DNA from: Arenibacter hampyeongensis
GTDB lineage: Bacteria > Bacteroidota > Bacteroidia > Flavobacteriales > Flavobacteriaceae
DNA length: 64,000 nucleotides
Assembly: GCF_002909255.1 (NCBI RefSeq)
Contig: NZ_PIOB01000001.1
Coordinates: forward strand, 372,001-436,000
Reading direction: 5' to 3'
In this document: piece by piece, positions 60,596 through 64,000 of the stretch
Layout of the letters: every line of letters starts with the position of its first letter
Numbering within the stretch: the stretch's first letter is position 1
Made by a program: the position numbers and the translations under genes
Notes under the pieces: model-generated
Seen by the model: only the letters and a program-made list of their open reading frames with translations
Databases searched by the model: none
Told to the model about the DNA's origin: nothing

Positions 60596-61800
60596 TGCGC
60601 TATTAATTTTTTATTAATTCTACTACTGGCAATTAGGGAAGCAATTATCCCCAATACAATAATAGTGGCCAATACTACAATTACGTTGATCAAACTGTAT
60701 TCCACGGGATAGGACAGGCTAGGCGTTATTTTTAACCATCCAAAGACCAATTGGGACCATATTAGCAAAGAACCCAAAAACACGCCGATTAGGCCTCCCA
60801 GGCCAGTTACCAATATGCCTTGTACAAAGTAAATTTTTCGAAGTGCCCTTATGGTAGCGCCCAAATTATACAAGGTTTTGGAATTCTGCTGTTTGTCCAG
60901 GATCATCATGATGATGGCACCAACCACATTGAATAGGGCTATGATAAGTACTAGGGTGAAGATAAGATAGGTCGCTAGGTTCTCCGTATTTAACATCCGG
61001 TGAAGGGTACTATTCAATTCCCTGCGGTCCTTTAGCACTATTTGACCAGAAAAAATAGCTTCGATTTGTTGTCTCAGATCAGAATTATCGGCGTCTTTGG
61101 TCAATTTAAAGTTTATGCCCGATATCTGGGTACTATCTTTTTCCAGTAAAGCCTGGACCAATGGCAGATCTGCAAAAATATATTTTCGATCCAACTCCTC
61201 TTCAATTTGATATATGCCACTGATGATAAGGGAAGTTTCATTATAGCTGTCCTTTAATAAGCGCTGTCCCAGTAGTCCCTTACCTGGTTTGGGGACACGA
61301 ATAATCAACGGACTCCTAAAATTGTTGATACTCAATCCCAAAAGATTAACAATGCCTTGGCCGGCAATCCCTTGCAATCCGTTAATGGCCCAATCTCCGT
61401 AAAAATACAGGCTACTATCAATTGGGGTGGTTTTTATAAAGGTTGAATCTATTCCTTTTATATAGGCAATATGGGCTTTTTGATCGTGTGTCAGGTAGAC
61501 CTTTTCCTCAATTTCCTTGGAATAGGCAACAACCCCCTGTAGTTGCTGAATTTTGTTGTTCTGGGATTCCGAAACGCTAAAAAATTTACCATTTAACGGT
61601 AAAGCCTTTAGATCCGGGTCTACCATATTGGTATAGGAAAGACTAAATGTTTTTAGTCCTGCGAAACCGGAGAGCACAATAAATAATGCTGCCGATCCAA
61701 TAACGATCACCAGAAAAGTAATAAAATTTATAATGTTTACGGCATTTTGGCTACTCTTGGAACGTAGGTACCGCTTTGCTATGTATAAAGGGAAGTTCAA
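60592..61800 (-). CDS. LolE/FtsX-type ABC transporter permease
   Basis: 402 residues with four predicted membrane segments and one large periplasmic domain between the first and second, the LolC/LolE and FtsX layout. TTG 61800 is the start: it gives NFPLYIAKRYLRSKSSQNAVNIINFI (first part quoted as its pattern), a conserved N-terminal amphipathic segment, and lies 2 bases after the rbfA stop. Family members pair with an ATPase to move lipoproteins or act in cell division; the ATPase is not in this window. Operon with rbfA. Confidence 0.88.
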   Translation of the reverse strand: MNFPLYIAKRYLRSKSSQNAVNIINFITFLVIVIGSAALFIVLSGFAGLKTFSLSYTNMVDPDLKALPLNGKFFSVSESQNNKIQQLQGVVAYSKEIEEKVYLTHDQKAHIAYIKGIDSTFIKTTPIDSSLYFYGDWAINGLQGIAGQGIVNLLGLSINNFRSPLIIRVPKPGKGLLGQRLLKDSYNETSLIISGIYQIEEELDRKYIFADLPLVQALLEKDSTQISGINFKLTKDADNSDLRQQIEAIFSGQIVLKDRRELNSTLHRMLNTENLATYLIFTLVLIIALFNVVGAIIMMILDKQQNSKTLYNLGATIRALRKIYFVQGILVTGLGGLIGVFLGSLLIWSQLVFGWLKITPSLSYPVEYSLINVIVVLATIIVLGIIASLIASSRINKKLIAH

Positions 61801-61802
61801 TC

Positions 61803-62195
61803 CTATGATTTTTTCCTTTTCTCCAACAGATCTGGATTCTTAACCGGGTTTTCTTCGCCCTTAAGCGATTTTTCAATACCGTCTATATACTCCAAGGAAT
61901 CATCCAAAAAGAATAAAAGTTCAGGAACCCTTCTTAACTGATGCCTAGTTCGTTGAGCCAGTTCGTGCTTAATCATGGGCTGATTGGATTTAATTCCTTC
62001 CATTAATTCCTTGCCTTTGGTAGCTGGAAAAATGCTCACATATATTTTGGCAATGGAAAGGTCAGAGGTGACCGACACTTTGGATACCGAAAGAAGCGTA
62101 CCTCTTAGTCCACCATCGGTTGCCGCACGTTGTAAAATATCCGCGATATCTTTTTGTATTACCCCGCCTATTTTCTTCTGTCGTTGTGTTTCCAT
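61803..62195 (-). CDS. rbfA: Ribosome-binding factor A
   Basis: 130 residues. RbfA helps mature the 30S ribosomal subunit and matters at low temperature. KH-like core segments are visible: QRKKIGGVIQKDIADIL, LSVSKVSVTSDLSIAKIYVS, and RHQLRRVPELLFFLDDSLEY. A lysine-rich tail follows. It starts at ATG 62195 and is directly followed by the permease gene, a pairing that puts a ribosome factor and a membrane protein in one transcript. Confidence 0.95.
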   Translation of the reverse strand: METQRQKKIGGVIQKDIADILQRAATDGGLRGTLLSVSKVSVTSDLSIAKIYVSIFPATKGKELMEGIKSNQPMIKHELAQRTRHQLRRVPELLFFLDDSLEYIDGIEKSLKGEENPVKNPDLLEKRKKS

Positions 62196-62269
62196 AGGGC
62201 AAAAATACGATATATTTATATAGATTCTATGATTGGGACCGGATTAGCTTTAGATTATGAGGAATGTAG

Positions 62270-62277
62270 TATTTTTG
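62270..62277 (+). promoter_or_regulatory. Candidate promoter -7 element for the epimerase gene
   Basis: TATTTTTG matches TAnnTTTG, with a TTTA partial -33 element 17 bases upstream (62249-62252). It would give a leader of about 100 bases. Confidence 0.4.
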
Positions 62278-62381
62278 AAAGAATAGGTCGATAAGTCCTT
62301 TAGGAAATCCAATTAATTGATGTGGAGGGGGCAAAAACAAACCAGACCCAAGTAAATAGTTATGGGCTAAATATGGTAAAA

Positions 62382-62810
62382 ATGAACAAAATTGAACATT
62401 TGGGAATAGCAGTACATGATCTGGAGGCCTCCAATGCTTTGTTTGAAAAATTATTGGGAGTGCCACACTATAAAATTGAAGAGGTGGCTTCTGAAGGAGT
62501 GAAAACGTCCTTTTTTAAGGCTGGTCCCAATAAGATCGAACTGTTACAAGCGACTGATGACAATAGTACTATAGCAAAATTTTTACAGAAAAGGGGGGAG
62601 GGTGTGCACCATATTGCCTTTGCAGTAGATGATATAGAAGCTGAAATTGATCGTTTAACCAGGGCGGGATTTACGGTTTTAAACACAACTCCAAAAAAGG
62701 GTGCAGACAACAAACTGGTAGCCTTTTTACACCCCAAGGGTACCAATGGGGTGTTGATAGAGCTTTGCCAGGAAGATACCTCGGCAACTCGCCAAAGTGG
62801 AGAGGAATGA
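62382..62810 (+). CDS. mce: Methylmalonyl-CoA epimerase
   Basis: 142 residues from ATG 62382; ATG 62373 and a GTG at 62322 are in frame but less typical. The enzyme interconverts (R)- and (S)-methylmalonyl-CoA in the propionyl-CoA route to succinyl-CoA. The VOC fold is clear: NKIEHLGIAVHDLEASN with the His ligand, EGVKTSFFKAGPNKIELLQA, and a second half GEGVHHIAFAVDDIEAEI with the second His and Glu ligands. Methylmalonyl-CoA mutase is not in the window. Confidence 0.93.
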   Translation: MNKIEHLGIAVHDLEASNALFEKLLGVPHYKIEEVASEGVKTSFFKAGPNKIELLQATDDNSTIAKFLQKRGEGVHHIAFAVDDIEAEIDRLTRAGFTVLNTTPKKGADNKLVAFLHPKGTNGVLIELCQEDTSATRQSGEE

Positions 62811-62859
62811 TATTTGTTGGGTCAGGGGTTACTTAAGTCCAATTAAGCTTGTAATTTTG

Positions 62860-62891
62860 TTTGCAGTGTTGAAAAATAAGTAGTAATATTG
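62860..62891 (+). promoter_or_regulatory. Candidate promoter of the CAU tRNA
   Basis: TTTG at 62860-62863 and TAATATTG at 62884-62891 (one mismatch from TAnnTTTG) are 20 bases apart, about 70 bases before the tRNA. A short hairpin, CCGCA/TGCGG, follows within the leader. Confidence 0.5.
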
Positions 62892-62961
62892 CATCCGCAA
62901 TTTGCGGTTCCCGAATGCTTTTTCAGATAAGCGTATTTGAAAACGGAAGCAAAAAGGAAAT

Positions 62962-63035
62962 GGTCCTATAGCTCAGTTGGTTAGAGCACCTGACTCATAA
63001 TCAGGTGGTCCCTGGTTCGAGCCCAGGTGGGACCA
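62962..63035 (+). tRNA. tRNA with CAU anticodon, probably tRNA-Ile2
   Basis: Complete 74-base cloverleaf: acceptor GGTCCTA/TGGGACC, D arm AGCTCAGTTGGTTAGAGC, anticodon stem CCTGA/TCAGG with loop CTCATAA, and T arm GGTTCGAGCCC. CCA is not encoded and the discriminator is A. CAU could mean Met or, after lysidine modification, Ile. The base pairs C4-G69 and C5-G68, which TilS recognises in tRNA-Ile2, are both present, so Ile2 is favoured over elongator Met. Confidence 0.93.
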
Positions 63036-63046
63036 CTTAGAAATCA

Positions 63047-63078
63047 GACAGTTACATAGTTTTGTAGCTGTCTTTTTT
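63047..63078 (+). terminator. Rho-independent terminator after the CAU tRNA
   Basis: GACAGTTAC (63047-63055) pairs with GTAGCTGTC (63064-63072), nine pairs including one G-T, followed by six T. Confidence 0.85.
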
Positions 63079-63084
63079 ATTTAT

Positions 63085-63106
63085 CGGCGTGCTTTCGGCG
63101 TGCTTT
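63085..63106. repeat. Perfect tandem repeat of CGGCGTGCTTT
   Basis: Two direct copies of an 11-base unit, 63085-63095 and 63096-63106, lie just after the tRNA terminator. They are G+C-rich in an A+T-rich setting. On the minus strand the same bases can be read as a short Lys/Arg-rich tail ending in a stop, KKARRKHADK, which could be a leftover of a gene end; this is weak. Confidence 0.6.
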
Positions 63107-63218
63107 TTTAATTTTGATTTTCTTTGATTTCACTACTTAATACAATTTTGATTTGCAATAGATTGCCACATCGTCTTTAGTAATTCATTAAGTACTACCT
63201 CGATTCGCTATGTTTTAT

Positions 63219-64000
63219 TTAAAACCATTCTAATATTTCGGTTCCACAATTCTCTTTTAAAACGCCATTCTCTAAAATATTCAATCTTCCAATAGCACAC
63301 TTTTGTTTTTCTCCATTGAAGGATATAAAATCTGGCTTTTCAGTTTCCAATGAGGGATAGAGCAACAAAGCTTTAAACGAATCCCAATATTTGTTATATA
63401 CATACATTTGTCGCAAATCGTTGGTCGAAGGCTTACTGTTACCGATATTCTTCCATTTTGTATCTATCACATAAGTTTGGCCGTTCTTGTGAAGAACAAT
63501 ATCGGGTCTAATCTTAATGCCATTCCAAAAAGGTTTGGAATTTTGCCCTTTTATAATAAGACCGTTAGTTGGAACGACTTTTAATTTTGCCAATATATAT
63601 TCTTCCCACAAACTGTTCATATCGAAAAGTAGGGCCAACATCTTTTCCTTTCCGCTTGAGATATTCGGGGCAAAATTTAAAATGATTAACCTAGCAATTA
63701 CGAGAGCTGTCTCGTAAGGTTTGGTTTTTCTGTTGCTGACCAGTCTATCGAACGTATGGGCATTAGAAGAAATATAAGAGACATCAGGAAAATCAGCTTG
63801 AACTTTTTTGCATTTGGAATACAAATAAGTTCCTGATGAAAATTGGCTGATAATGCCAAGTGCTAGTGATAAAATTTGATGGATTTGATGGTCATAATCA
63901 TACACTTGATGTGCGGTATAGAACCTTTCTTTGTGAATCAGATTACGATTTAGATGTGTTGCAAATTCCAATTTCCCTTTTAGCGCTTTTACATTTCCTT
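63219..64000 (-). CDS. McrC-type restriction subunit, C-terminal part (cut by the right window edge)
   Basis: The frame remains open to the window edge, so the gene begins beyond 64000; only its C-terminal ~260 residues are seen. The order LKGKLEFATHLNRNL then KERFY, a helix-rich middle, and RPDIVL with VIDTKWK (about 63451-63470) is that of McrC, whose PD-(D/E)XK nuclease domain cuts DNA with modified cytosine together with the GTPase McrB. An mcrB gene would be expected to the right. It ends 183 bases from the CAU tRNA, in convergent orientation. A related DUF2357-type nuclease is the main alternative. Confidence 0.82.
   Translation of the reverse strand, partial: GNVKALKGKLEFATHLNRNLIHKERFYTAHQVYDYDHQIHQILSLALGIISQFSSGTYLYSKCKKVQADFPDVSYISSNAHTFDRLVSNRKTKPYETALVIARLIILNFAPNISSGKEKMLALLFDMNSLWEEYILAKLKVVPTNGLIIKGQNSKPFWNGIKIRPDIVLHKNGQTYVIDTKWKNIGNSKPSTNDLRQMYVYNKYWDSFKALLLYPSLETEKPDFISFNGEKQKCAIGRLNILENGVLKENCGTEILEWF

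Noticed and set aside
62227..62466. 79-codon minus-strand frame upstream of the epimerase
   Set aside because: Overlaps the epimerase start and promoter region, and has no typical start context or family match.
63079..63218. Integrase remnant next to the CAU tRNA
   Set aside because: The only support is a 19-codon Lys/Arg-rich minus-strand stretch ending in KKARRKHADK; too short to assign.

Overview
The window reads as chromosomal DNA from a member of the Flavobacteriaceae (Bacteroidota), probably marine. The evidence is an A+T-rich background, a giant SprB-type adhesin with a PorP/SprF partner and a type IX secretion sorting domain, absence of Shine-Dalgarno sites, promoters of the Bacteroidota type (TTTG, 17-20 bases, TAnnTTTG), two outer-membrane beta-barrel receptors with CarboxypepD_reg-like N-termini, and many flavobacterial housekeeping proteins. 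The genus cannot be fixed from the sequence alone.

Layout. 0.5-18.6 kb: a 17-kb gene for a roughly 5,690-residue SprB-like surface adhesin, translationally coupled to a sprF-like outer-membrane gene. The adhesin contains layered internal repeats, including a nearly identical 1,557-bp duplicated block of markedly higher G+C. 18.7-24.6 kb: housekeeping genes (folB, tRNA-Cys, a LysE-type exporter, a GIN-domain protein, rnr, rpiB, an ElaA-like acetyltransferase) around a 650-bp very A+T-rich divergent gap. 24.6-27.7 kb: a small nuclease-like protein, an apparently solitary cytosine-5 DNA methyltransferase, and an NlpC/P60 lipoprotein. 27.7-36.8 kb: a sugar-oxidation and aldonate cluster (SMP-30 lactonase, GntP permease, galactonate dehydratase, Gfo/Idh/MocA oxidoreductase, PQQ dehydrogenase with a c-type heme motif, SGNH hydrolase, and a divergent DUF5009/HGSNAT-like membrane protein). 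36.9-42.0 kb: S41 protease and rnpA, then a GCS2-like ligase fused to CBS domains and overlapping an aspartoacylase-like gene. 42.1-52.3 kb: M1 and S8 peptidases, an MBL-fold hydrolase, two divergent cation/proton antiporters with TrkA-N domains, and a sodium/solute symporter. 52.4-62.8 kb: lepA, two tandem outer-membrane receptors, dusB, a LolE/FtsX-type permease with rbfA, and methylmalonyl-CoA epimerase. 62.9-64.0 kb: a CAU-anticodon tRNA (probably Ile2) followed by the C-terminal part of an McrC-type restriction gene that runs off the right edge. This could be the border of a defence or integrated island.

How genes work together. The adhesin and SprF form a secretion/adhesion pair. The 27.7-34.7 kb genes fit one route: periplasmic oxidation of an aldose, lactone hydrolysis, aldonate uptake, then dehydration to 2-keto-3-deoxy-galactonate; the kinase and aldolase that should follow are not here. 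The GCS2-CBS and aspartoacylase-like pair looks like a make/hydrolyse pair for an unidentified amide or small peptide. No single, clearly new, complete system is proven by the sequence. The strongest candidates for a second look are the G+C-shifted duplicated adhesin cassette, the GCS2-CBS/aspartoacylase operon, the methyltransferase with its nuclease-like neighbour, and the tRNA/McrC border.
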